Assembly (NCBI GenBank): GCA_024500155.1
Contig: CM044857.1
Coordinates: forward strand, 49,734,001-49,798,000
Origin: Chenopodium formosanum
Lineage: Eukaryota > Streptophyta > Magnoliopsida > Caryophyllales > Amaranthaceae
DNA length: 64,000 bases
Direction of reading: 5' to 3'
The position numbers were made by a program, and so were the translations under genes. The notes under the pieces are model-generated. The model ran no database searches and was not told where the DNA came from. It saw only the letters and a list, made by a program, of their open reading frames with translations. This document shows positions 12,630 through 22,672 of the stretch, piece by piece; within the stretch, counting starts at the first letter, position 1; each line of letters starts with the position of its first letter.

Positions 12630-15600
12630 AGTGACAGACATAAAACCCCATTAGGATTAATATGCTTCATACTAACATTATAAAAGGACCATTAAACTCG
12701 GCTGTATTTTCCGAATCAAGATTTGGAATCTGGTGTCATGAATCTTGAAATAAACTGTAACAGATGAGGTGGTTTGAAAGCAATATGGCCCTATGTTGAT
12801 TAAGTATCAAGTTTTAAAGAAGTTCAATCTAAGTATACGCACTCACGAAAAGCCCTTTCTTTGAAAGCACTGTTTTAAGCTTGGTGCATCCAGTGATTCC
12901 TCTGGTAGTTTTTCTTCGGGATCAGGAGTCCTGTAAAATGAAATAAGCAGGTTGTCATAAGAGCATGTACAACGGTGACCCGGAATATATTTCTATCCTC
13001 TTGCCTCTTAATAATGCAATATAGAGAGGGTATGCCAACGCATAAGGGGCAAAATGAAAGGGCCCAATGACAGTTTCTGTAAAGTCCTCTAAAAGATTCA
13101 TCATGCCCATATTATCACCATTCTAAGAATTATTACATATCCAAAATGAAACTCAACAAGAATAAAAAGATTAAACTAAAAGCTTTATACACAGGCACTC
13201 TCAAGCCAAGGGTAAAGAGATTACAGCGAATCAAGTCTTCCCAAACGAACTGGAATATCTGGACCTCCACAAATTGAGACTGCCTCAGCTCCTGCTACAG
13301 CAATCATGTCCGCCCAGGACACTAGTTGCACAACAAAATAAATTATAACTAATAAGCCTACCTGAATAAAAGTTCTAATACATCCTCAAGAACTTTTTAA
13401 CAATTGTCAAGAACCAGCTCACCTGATTGTCTCTCATCCACTACATTTTTGGCTTTCTCAATGATCTAAAACAGGCATCCGATGACAAGTTAGGAGGTTG
13501 CTGTCATATTAGAGTGTAGCAGACATGACATGTATAAATAAATTTCCCATAGAACAGGCTTTCCCCAATGATGCAACATGCTACTGCAAATATTTGCATG
13601 ATGTGAAATCCAGGGATACAAACATTACCAAATATGAAATCATGAAACATTTTGAGGTTAGGAGGAGCATGCCTTGAGAGACTTTTTTAGCCCTTTATTC
13701 TCAGGTCTTTCAAGTTCGTATGTTATAGAGCCATTCATACCTCCTGCACAGAAAAACCGGGGTATGATAAGGGTGCGTCAAAATTAGTAGTGCCAAGTTG
13801 GCTCTAGATTAATAAAGAGTAATAAGGTTAATCTATGCCATATAATTTTTACAATATACTGTTGTAGATACTAAAAGTTTTATTCTATCATGACAATGGG
13901 TTCAATAAACCAGGTCATGGAGACATCTGTCATGCTTATCTCTCTGTTGTATACTTGTATCAGCAGAATTCAATAGTATTCAGAAGTTGTATTCACATTA
14001 ACTTAAGGCTGTAGTTACATTTTGTGAGGGATGTGTTGTTTGTTTTACTCAGCTCCATATAATTGTTGACAGTCTAGCTTAAACCAAGTTGTACCAGAAT
14101 TGGATTAAATCATGTAGATACTAGCTAGGATAACAATAATTCAGGACCAAGTTACAAGTTCTTTAAACCAGTAACAGTCCCTTGAATACCTGAATTCTCA
14201 CTGAACTCAAAGGTTCCTGCATCATGAAACACGAGACGAAGTACACCAGCAGCCTTTCCTTTGGACAAAACCTTCCTTATCTCATCCTTTATAAGTAGGT
14301 TATCAGGAGCTCCCAGCCTTCATATATATCATAAAGTTGAGAAAAAAAGTTAAACAGATCCCGGTGAATCCAAAATGATGAATTAAATTAAGGTTGGAAT
14401 ACATGAACTAAGATAATTTGATATCATAGATTCATCACATCACTTTTAAGTTCAAACCATTTTAAAATTCCACAGGAGCTTCTGAAATTCTGTCATTGAT
14501 GAGGACATACTCAAGTGAGTCAAAAGCATGCAAATAGTGGAATACTGGATCAAAGTTGGTAATGTAAGATAGTTTTATACATTAAATCTAACATGTACTT
14601 ATCTACAAAGTCAAGGCAGGAAAATTCAGGCTGAAAAGCACACCTTTCAGTAGTTACTAAAAGGACCATGAAACTATGCTAAAACATCAATATAAAAAAG
14701 ATCACAAACTATGCTAAAACATGAAGATGGAAAAAACAGACCCAAAAGCACCAGGAGAACATATGAACTCACTCTTCTGCTTCAGCATTACAATCTTTGA
14801 CATATTCTTGCAAAGGGAATAAAGAAGGTAGAGTGACAGAAAGGAAAATGAGTCCTCTCCTCCCACACGAGCCGAGATTTCCATAACCATCTGTCAGCAA
14901 AGCATTAAGCATTTCAACATAAGACCAAACCAAGAATGCATATCTTAAATTCATTGGCCATGTCAAGCTAAAATGTACAAGTAATAATCTGTCAAGTTAC
15001 ATATCTGTGTTTTTCCATTGTTTTGTAAAAAAATCAACAAAATTGTTTTTTCTTTTTCTTTTTCCCTAAAACATGTATAGTAATAACTCATAACTGGTAC
15101 ATTTACAACTGCAAATTTCGACATGTATTGATTGAAAATTGATGAAATAATCAAATCAGCTGCAATTTGGGTCAAATTTAGTATTTCAGTGTCAATTAGT
15201 TTTTTATTTTTTTTTATTTTTTATATCAGTGTCAGTTAGTTTAATCAGTACTTAGTACGGAGTAATTATTATCTTCACGCACCTTAATCTGTCATAATTC
15301 TTTAAACTGTACCATTCCCCTTATAAAAAAAAGAAGTATAAACTCTACATATAAATCATTGTTGTATTCTTCAAATGCAGAAAATAATTATTACAAGAAC
15401 AAATAACTAACACATATTAAATGCCCACAAAAATTAAATAATAGAGTAGCAAATTTTCATAATTGATTGAATGTACATAAATTTTATAAAAGAAGCAAGT
15501 ATATGATGAATTACCTGAAGTGGGTGGAAGAGCAGAGGTAGGAGAGAGAAAAGGAGCTGCTTTGGCACCAAATTGGAAGGTTGACGGAGGATTTTTGGCG

Positions 15601-15689
15601 GGAAATTTGAATTTATTGAGGGAATTTGATGATTTTTGAGGGGCTAAGCAGCCGTGGAAAATCGACGATTCGCCGGCGGTGGTGGTCAT
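10660..15689 (-). CDS. APX6: APX6 / ascorbate-peroxidase-related (APX-R) haem peroxidase, ten exons
   Basis: A class I haem peroxidase of the organellar APX-R type. Exons in coding order: 15515-15689, 14773-14890, 14190-14317, 13673-13743, 13423-13465, 13225-13321, 12847-12930, 11928-12049, 11308-11374, 10660-10762. They sum to 1008 bases, giving 335 residues plus TGA; Arabidopsis APX6 is about this size. Visible motifs are the distal LRLVFHDAGTF (Arg125, His129), GSITYELERPEN, SWADMIAVAG, GRLDS.TPDPE, the proximal LVALSGAHTLG (His250) and MVGLPSDRALVEDDECL. The Trp and Arg that classical APX uses after the proximal His (W179, R172) are absent, as known for APX-R. The Ser/Pro-rich N-terminus looks like an organelle transit peptide. 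MTTTAGESS is chosen as start; an in-frame ATG twelve codons upstream (15725) is the alternative. Intron 4 has a GC donor. Confidence 0.93.
12594..12627. repeat. A34 homopolymer in APX6 intron 7
   Basis: Thirty-four A residues on plus (poly-T in the sense of the gene) within the intron between exons 7 and 8 (12050-12846). It could be the tail of a retroposed fragment, but no tRNA-like head was recognised beside it. Confidence 0.8.
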
Positions 15690-16527
15690 CTTCAGCCAAC
15701 GGTCCAAAACATTTATCTGATCCATTTTACTCCATTTTTTTTTTAATTTCTTTTTTAATAAATTATGTGTATATTGGGCTTTACACAACATTAATTTGTT
15801 TGGATAGTGTTTATGACAAGCCCATGGTTATATGTCAAATAGCTAGATGTGTCGAAATTGACACGTACTTTATATGTGACTTGATCCAACATTACCCCGA
15901 ATAGAAATTGACAGAAAAATTTATACTTTTTTAATCTTGACGTTTTGAATTTTAGATGCGTAACTCCGGTTGAAATGAGAAATAATTGCCTAGTTTATAG
16001 ATGAGCCTGAAATGTGATTATGCCCTTACATGACACGGTGCTGACTACCGAGGGTAGAATGTTGAAAACTAAGACAGCCACCCCAGTTAGCAACCGAACT
16101 TACCACATGCAGAAGAAATCACAGAGAAATTGTCTATTAGTCAAACAACTTGCATTTTTTTTATTAGCAACAACTCCCTTTAAACAAGAAAATAATACAG
16201 TATGTTACAATAAGGTTATCACTCAATAATGACTTTCATGACTTGCTAAATTGACTTACCTAGAAATAGTAGTTTCTCCTGCTTTGATTTAATAATCTTT
16301 CCTGCAGACATTTCATAAGTAGCAAATCAGGCAAATAATGACCGACATTCCGACAGGATTATATAACAAGCTATTTCTTGATCATCATCTATTTCATAAG
16401 CACGCTAATATCAGTGATATGTTCCATGCAAAAAAGATGACAGAGCTAATGTTCTGAACCACATGATACTCCTGTATACAATTAGAAAACTTGATTAAAC
16501 TAATCTTTAACCTATCTATAACACCAG
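15690..16527. promoter_or_regulatory. APX6 promoter/5' UTR and SD2-5a 3' flank
   Basis: About 840 bases separate the APX6 start from the stop of the upstream receptor kinase; both are read leftwards. The APX6 promoter must therefore overlap or lie close to the kinase 3' UTR. I see no unambiguous TATA box and no other gene. Confidence 0.5.
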
Positions 16528-18960
16528 CTATCTTGGCCCTGAGAGCTGGACAGCTGACAGAACAGATGAACTCCCAGTCCCATTGCCCGTTAATGTATAT
16601 AACTTCGAAGAAAGCCCTGCAATTGATAAGGAAGATGTTGGAGGATGAGGAACAGGGCAGACTCCTTCAAGCATTTGGACAACTGTAGTCATAGGGGGTC
16701 TCATTGACATGTCTTCTTGTATGCACCATAATGCAACCTTGATCGCGATTCTTACACTCTCTTCATTAGGGTCATATTCTAGGCTAGAATCAAGGATTTC
16801 TCTTAGCTTCCCTTCCTCCATCATCTTGAAAGCATAGCTTGCAAAATGGGATTTTTCAGAGGGGAGTGAAGGATCATAGTTTTTCCTTCCTCCTATGATC
16901 TCAAGTAACACTATTCCGTAGCTGTACACATCACTCTTCTCTGATATTGCGTAGTTTGTTATCCATTCGGGTGCAAGATATCCCCTTGTGCCTCGAAGTG
17001 TAGTAAAAACATGACTTTGCTCCCTTGTCATCAATTTGGCTAGCCCGAAATCTGATACCTTAGCCACAAAGTGTGCATCAAGGAGTACATTTTCCGGCTT
17101 TATGTCACAATGAACAACCTTCACTTCACAGTCTTCATGAAGATATGCTAACCCTTTCGCAGTACTCACTGCAATGTTGAACCTTGTTGGCCAGTCCAGC
17201 ACACAATCATTATCAATATTCCTTTTGAAAATCCATTTGTCTAAAGACCCATTTTCCATGAACTCATAGACTAGAAGCCAATGGTTCCCTTCAGTACAAA
17301 AACCCTTTATTTTGACCAAATGAATGTGATGGATGCTGCCTATGATGCTAACTTCAGCTCGAAACTCCTTAACCCCCTGACCCATTCCTTCAAGTTTCTT
17401 CACAGCAAGTAAAGTTCCATCCGGCAGCTTGCCTTGGTAAACTGACCCAAACCCTCCTTGCCCGAGTTTCAGGGAGAAGTTGTTGGTTGCTTCCTGAAGA
17501 AACTTGTAGCTATATCTGACTGGCATCCCAGAGAATGACTCAAAGAAACTTTCATCTTCTGAAGTGACAATAAGAGATTTGAGCACTTCCTTTTTCTTCA
17601 TGTAATACCTGTATCCTCCACAAATCATAGCCACTATGAATACAGTAAAGACTACAATAGAGACGACTATTGCCAAGTGCTTACTTTTGCTTCGGTCATC
17701 CACTTCTCCAACAACTCCATTCTTTGAAACTTTAACATATACAGAATATTTGGAAGAGGGATCAGAGATAAAACTTCCAATCCAATCAAAGAGGAAGCAG
17801 CTGTGCGAAGTTTTATCAAATATTAAACCGAGGCAAGAACAATTAGAAGCACAGGAAGCCTGGCAGCCGTCCAAATTAGTTTTCAAGGATGGCTTAGTGA
17901 ACCCAATAGCAAAGTAACTGAGGTCATCTCCAGCATTGACTAAATCATAACTCTCATCTGGATTTGCACACGGAGCAGAAATGCCAGCATTACACGACCG
18001 AGAGACTAGACCTGAAGGGCACCGGCACCTACTACTAGAACAAGCGAGATACAGATCACAAGGCTCAGGTGTTCCACAAGGATCATTAGGTATTTTCACT
18101 GCGGAATTAACCTTTAAAGGTCCATTTCCAAGAGTGTATAAGGCCAAAAATCCATCACTCCGTAAGACTGCAACCCAAGTTGAATTCCTAGCAGTAGGAT
18201 TGGAAGAGAGGACAAATTGCCATAGCAAGGCCTTGTTCTTATCATAGAACTTCCATGAATTCGACTCAATCCTAGCTGAACTAATCACACCGCCATCCTT
18301 GTCAATGATCTTCCTGGTGTCCTTTTTCATGGACCAATATGTCTGGGGTGTCTTATGCCCAGTAGAAAGAATCATATCCCCAAACTTGATCTCAAGAACA
18401 TATGTCAAGTTACTCTTAGTAGGATCAGGAATACTCGATAGCTGCATTCCTTGTACAAAATTCTGATTCGAAAGAAGAGTGTTGGTAGGATAATTAAAAC
18501 TCTCCCAAATTATGGTACTATTATCACTCCCAAGCAAAACCAAGTTCCCTGAGTTCTGCAATTCAATCACAGACACCAGTTTTCCACAAGTATCAGGTTC
18601 CCATACCGCCTTCCCTTTGCTATAAAGGGACACACTACCATTACTCCGAAACACAAACTTATCAGAATTTGCAACCAGGGAGGCTGTATTTGCAGTCCAC
18701 ACAATTGTGGAGCTGTCTCGGTGTATGATCACTAATAGGAACAAGGTAACATCATTTGTAGGTTTAAACCCAAATGCAAATGTAGAGTCATTTGATAACA
18801 GAAACAACCCATTGTGATCAATATGACTCATTTGAGAGGCTTGATACCCTGGAGTTATGGTGCCCATTTGTTGAACAGAAGCAATACAGGGTTGGAAAAA
18901 TGCTGGAAAAACTAGTATACATACTGAGCATTTTAAGAGAATGAAACCCAAGTTTCCCAT
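16528..18960 (-). CDS. SD2-5: G-type lectin S-receptor-like Ser/Thr kinase, SD2-5 type (copy a)
   Basis: An 810-residue plasma-membrane receptor kinase in one coding exon. Order of parts: signal peptide (about 1-28); bulb-type lectin domain (about 45-170, with TFAFGF and SGNLVL.GSDNSTIIWESF); a Cys-rich EGF/PAN-like region (about 295-410, with CGTPEPCDLYLACSSSRCRC and CQASCASNCSCLGLIF); a transmembrane helix (about 428-450) followed by RYYMKKK; and a kinase domain (about 490-765). The kinase has LGQGGFGSVY, AVKKLEG (catalytic Lys), HCDIKPENVLL, DFGLAKL and GTRGYLAPEW. Cys replaces Arg in HRD, so it is a non-RD kinase. The family senses extracellular ligands, often in defence; the ligand is unknown. 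It lies next to APX6 and has a tandem paralogue at 22673. Confidence 0.93.
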   Translation of the reverse strand: MGNLGFILLKCSVCILVFPAFFQPCIASVQQMGTITPGYQASQMSHIDHNGLFLLSNDSTFAFGFKPTNDVTLFLLVIIHRDSSTIVWTANTASLVANSDKFVFRSNGSVSLYSKGKAVWEPDTCGKLVSVIELQNSGNLVLLGSDNSTIIWESFNYPTNTLLSNQNFVQGMQLSSIPDPTKSNLTYVLEIKFGDMILSTGHKTPQTYWSMKKDTRKIIDKDGGVISSARIESNSWKFYDKNKALLWQFVLSSNPTARNSTWVAVLRSDGFLALYTLGNGPLKVNSAVKIPNDPCGTPEPCDLYLACSSSRCRCPSGLVSRSCNAGISAPCANPDESYDLVNAGDDLSYFAIGFTKPSLKTNLDGCQASCASNCSCLGLIFDKTSHSCFLFDWIGSFISDPSSKYSVYVKVSKNGVVGEVDDRSKSKHLAIVVSIVVFTVFIVAMICGGYRYYMKKKEVLKSLIVTSEDESFFESFSGMPVRYSYKFLQEATNNFSLKLGQGGFGSVYQGKLPDGTLLAVKKLEGMGQGVKEFRAEVSIIGSIHHIHLVKIKGFCTEGNHWLLVYEFMENGSLDKWIFKRNIDNDCVLDWPTRFNIAVSTAKGLAYLHEDCEVKVVHCDIKPENVLLDAHFVAKVSDFGLAKLMTREQSHVFTTLRGTRGYLAPEWITNYAISEKSDVYSYGIVLLEIIGGRKNYDPSLPSEKSHFASYAFKMMEEGKLREILDSSLEYDPNEESVRIAIKVALWCIQEDMSMRPPMTTVVQMLEGVCPVPHPPTSSLSIAGLSSKLYTLTGNGTGSSSVLSAVQLSGPR

Positions 18961-18981
18961 AGTTAACTAAAAACAAAATTT

Positions 18982-19053
18982 CTGTACTACTAAAGTTGAA
19001 AAAAGAGAAACCAATAAACTTTATAATTTTATATCCCAGAAAGATTGACTTAC
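18982..19053 (-). other. Probable 5' UTR intron of SD2-5a
   Basis: On the minus strand a consensus donor (TTTAG|GTAAGT) lies at 19053 and an acceptor (TTTAGTAGTACAG) ends at 18982, 21 bases before the ATG. The intron would be 72 bases long. Copy b has a possible equivalent donor at 25482 (GAG|GTATTT) with a candidate acceptor at 25168. No transcript evidence is available here. Confidence 0.5.
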
Positions 19054-20484
19054 CTAAATTGGGAAATTTGATCAGGAAGGCGTACAACCTTCCAGGACTG
19101 ATATAAGATACGGAGTATAAAATGAAACCTTTTAAAGCTTTCTGTGTGTTATAGAAAAGCAAGATGAAAACAACGCGTAAATATGACATATATTACACCT
19201 AAGTTGGTAAAGTCGCAGGCAATGGTATCCAAAACTTGACCAAAGCCGTCTTAATTATGTTAGAACAAAAACAAACTACCTTCTTGGAATGCATAAATTG
19301 GCTGAGAATAAAAATATTACACCGTACAAATAATAAGATATATGAATGGTGGTAATTCAATAACTTAATTCAGAGAAGAAGGTGGAAATTTAACAGCCCC
19401 CACAAAGTTTAAAGTCTTAATGCAGTTGAACAGAAGTCAAAGAATGAGATGGGCCATAAAATTATAAATGCTAGTAGCCGAATTAGAAGAACCACAGTCA
19501 ACCCTCTAAGGCACCAACACTCCATTTCCCATATTATCTATCATTAACTATATGTTTGTTTATATTATCTCAAACCAATATACACAAGTGGGAAATCAAC
19601 TGTGTATGGGCATTTTCTGAACACATATGGCCAATTAACAGATCAAAGAAGGTTCATACCATTCAAATAACAGAATATCAAGTCATTGCATTGCAATAAG
19701 GTTATGATCATTGGAGTTACTGTATATAAATATCTAGGGGAAATTGGTTGGCTGGCCACACCGCCATGGTCGAATGGCCAGCCATTTTTAATAGGATGGA
19801 GGAGCTGAGGGAAATAATATTTGTCATTTACTCTTCTTGTTTGTGAATTGTTGGGAGTAAATTTTGGTTCTAATGTTTTCTAATTTTACAGTCATGGCAC
19901 TTGTAGAGCATTTCAATCGAGAACCAACTCCCAGGACAATTAAGACTACTAGCAGTGATTTGAACATGTAGACATATGATGTGTTAAATTCTGTCCGTTG
20001 GATCAGCAGACACCGTAGTGCACATCATTGAATGCACAAGCTAAGTAGACTGAATCATTTAAACTGCAAATTAAAATTACTATCTATTCATCAGTTTAAT
20101 AAAACCAAATTACCATTGATTTATGTAATCTTTAACATAATCTCCTTTAAAACCAAATTATAATGATGACAACCAAACAAAAAATGATAGTAAAATTAAT
20201 CAATTTTAGTTATAAAGCCACAATTTCATTTATAAAGTCCCAAGTCTCACAACAGTAGTAATGACTTATAATAGTATTGCCCATTTGCCCGGGCCAAAAA
20301 AACTAGTTACTACGCGTATTTTCTTCATTATTTCAGAAAAGAATACACATTTCATTTGCGCACAATATGGAAGATTGAAATTTTGACAAGAATTCAACTT
20401 CAATACAATATAAAATTGAAATAAACCAAAATGGAAATGAAATGAGGGTCTTGAAGTAGGGTTTTGGACGTAAAGTTATGACGC
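19054..20484. promoter_or_regulatory. Upstream region of SD2-5a, no gene seen
   Basis: The region holds the promoter of copy a. Three W-box cores (TTGACC or TTGACT) occur at 19236-19241 on plus and at about 19435-19440 and 19496-19501 on minus, the sites bound by WRKY factors. Farther out it is AT-rich and contains no gene. Confidence 0.4.
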
Positions 20485-20568
20485 TTAAATTGGACCGCTG
20501 AAGGCGGGGAATTTGAATTTTACGCCTGCCTGAATCGAAGCTCGGCCGCCGGTACTGATCGTCACCAT
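20485..20568 (-). pseudogene. Apparent remnant of APX6 exon 1
   Basis: An ATG at 20568 opens a 27-codon frame (starting MVTISTGGRAS) that ends in TAA at 20485. It resembles APX6 exon 1: both start with ATG, then an ACCG.CGGC..GA stretch, then TCGATT, and share a nearly identical block (AAATTCAAATT then CCCGCC) coding for KFKFPA. The frame dies just after this block. No later APX6 exons were recognised before SD2-5b. In the real locus APX6 lies downstream of SD2-5 on the same strand, and the remnant occupies the same place relative to copy b. It therefore looks like what is left of a duplicated APX6. Confidence 0.5.
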
Positions 20569-20786
20569 CGGAAAACGATTGAAAAAATTAAATAAGTAAA
20601 CACTCAATAGGTCTCCTTTGGGTCACCCTAGTTTTGGGATGTCAATTTTGTAAGACTGCAAAAAATTTCGTCTCTTTTTTTTTTTTTTTTTTTTGTAGAA
20701 AGTCGATTCAGGTTAATATTGGAGTGTAATGATTACTCAGAATAAATACTCCATACATGAATGATGAATAAGATAATGCTTATTAA

Positions 20787-20865
20787 TACTCCCTCCATCC
20801 TTTAATTAAATTCTTACTTCTCACAATTGCTAGAAGTAAGAATTTAATTTAGGGATAGGGGAGTA
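20787..20865. mobile_element. Stowaway-like MITE, 79-bp fold-back
   Basis: The left half begins TACTCCCTCCATCC and the right half is its inverted complement, ending GGGGAGTA. The two arms pair over about 33 bases through AAATTCTTACTTCT / AGAAGTAAGAATTT, with a tiny loop. A TA at each end is the Stowaway/Tc1-mariner target duplication. Confidence 0.75.
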
Positions 20866-22672
20866 TGTTATACACATTAATAATTATGTGAACTTAATTA
20901 ATTTTATTATTTCACGTATTATTATTTCACAATTTTGATGTACCATTTAGATATAGACTTCTCCTTAGGGAAGGTGTGATTCCCTATGGCTCTCACTTTT
21001 GAGGTATTTGTTTTATTGGTAGACTTAAAATTCAAATCGTGGTTATGACTAAATTTCATTTGTTGTAGACACGTAGTATATTGGTTGTTTACTATGTAAT
21101 AGAATTTCTTGCAAAACTCAACCAACTTTTATTTTCTACGAGTAATAGACTCTTCACTCGTGCAACATCCCTTCCCCAGTTCCTCCTATCTCATTTTAGA
21201 GTTGGTTCTTACTAAATAAGAAGTAGTTCAAAGACCTAAGATATACGTTTGATTTTATCTCTAATTAAAGCTAAACATCCCTTCCCCAGTTCCCCTATCT
21301 CCTTCTGTTTTATAATGTGAAGTGTGTATAAATATAACAATTGACAACCTCATTGGTCAAAATTCAAAAGGTCCAATCGAGCAAAGGTGCAATGGTCAAA
21401 CTTGTTACATAAATGAAGTTGAAAATAGTCAACTTTTATTGTTTCTTAACAATGATTTAGGAAAAAATCGGATACTTTTTCCATATAATTTTTTTTTTAA
21501 TAAGTTAGGTGAAGGCATCTAAACATCACACATGCTAATTTAGTCCGTGTTAGATTGAGTTCTCTTCACCTTAAACAAATAATATTCATTAAGTTAAGTT
21601 TCAGTCTGTAAAATCAATAATTTCAAAGAACAAATAGAATCAATATCATTACTTACTCCACATCCTAGGGAAATATACTAGATATATAAATATATTGTGT
21701 ATTTGGGACAAGTAGGCTTCACGATTCTAGTCATTGCTCCTTTGCCAACTTATTGCATTGTCTTCTCATTTTTATTAAAATCTATTGTGGTGGAATCTAT
21801 TTAGTAATTAGAAGTCGTTGTTTCAGATTTTGATTTGAGAATTTGCTTTGTTAGACTTTTGTTTTTTTAGTTGATGATTGAGTAGTGCGATAGTAGTTGG
21901 ACAGTTAATGTACCACATTAGCCTCCCATTTGCATGAGATTTCAATCATCATGTTAAAACTCTTGTTAAGTCAATCAAATTGCATATTCCGACAATTTAA
22001 ATAATACGTAGTAATAAATATTTCATATTTGATTAAATGTCATTTTTGAAGAATTGAGTTAAATACTACGAAGTATAATTATTTTTCATTGTACTAAGAA
22101 GTTGTTTATTATTTGCAGATAGTATAAAATACTTCGTATGTGACTAACTTTGTACAGTATTTCGTACGAGTATTACTTAAGGGTGATGGAATCAATAATC
22201 ATAATACAATAAATAAGCATGTAGATTCAAAAATTAAATAAAAATTAGCATATGATATGTCAGACAAGTCAGAACAGCAAAGACTCATTTATGCTTGGAT
22301 GATTGATCCTGATATGTGGCAACACCAGGATGTACAGTAGTTTTTCTGTTGCTTTAATTAAATACTCTATTAAGTTGACATTTGTTCCATTAATTAGTAA
22401 TTTTATAATTCTCCATAATCCTAAGTACAAGGTTTGGTTTCTTGGGATAATACATTGGGAAGAAAATCAAATCTGGACAATAATGACAAATTTTATGTAA
22501 CAAACTATTCTTCATACCTAATCTATGTCACAAACTCACAAACATAGTGTTTCATACAAGAAGATATCATAACATTGTGTAACAAAACTTTCAATGACCT
22601 CTAACTAAATTATAATTGTATGTACAAGTTGATACAAATGTAATATACTCCTGTGTAGTGTATAGGCATCAA
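20866..22672. other. Intergenic, no gene seen
   Basis: AT-rich DNA between the APX6 remnant and the 3' end of SD2-5b. A stretch containing CATCCCTTCCCCAGTTCC occurs twice, near 21164 and 21277, a short local duplication. The short ORFs here have no recognisable content. Confidence 0.55.
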
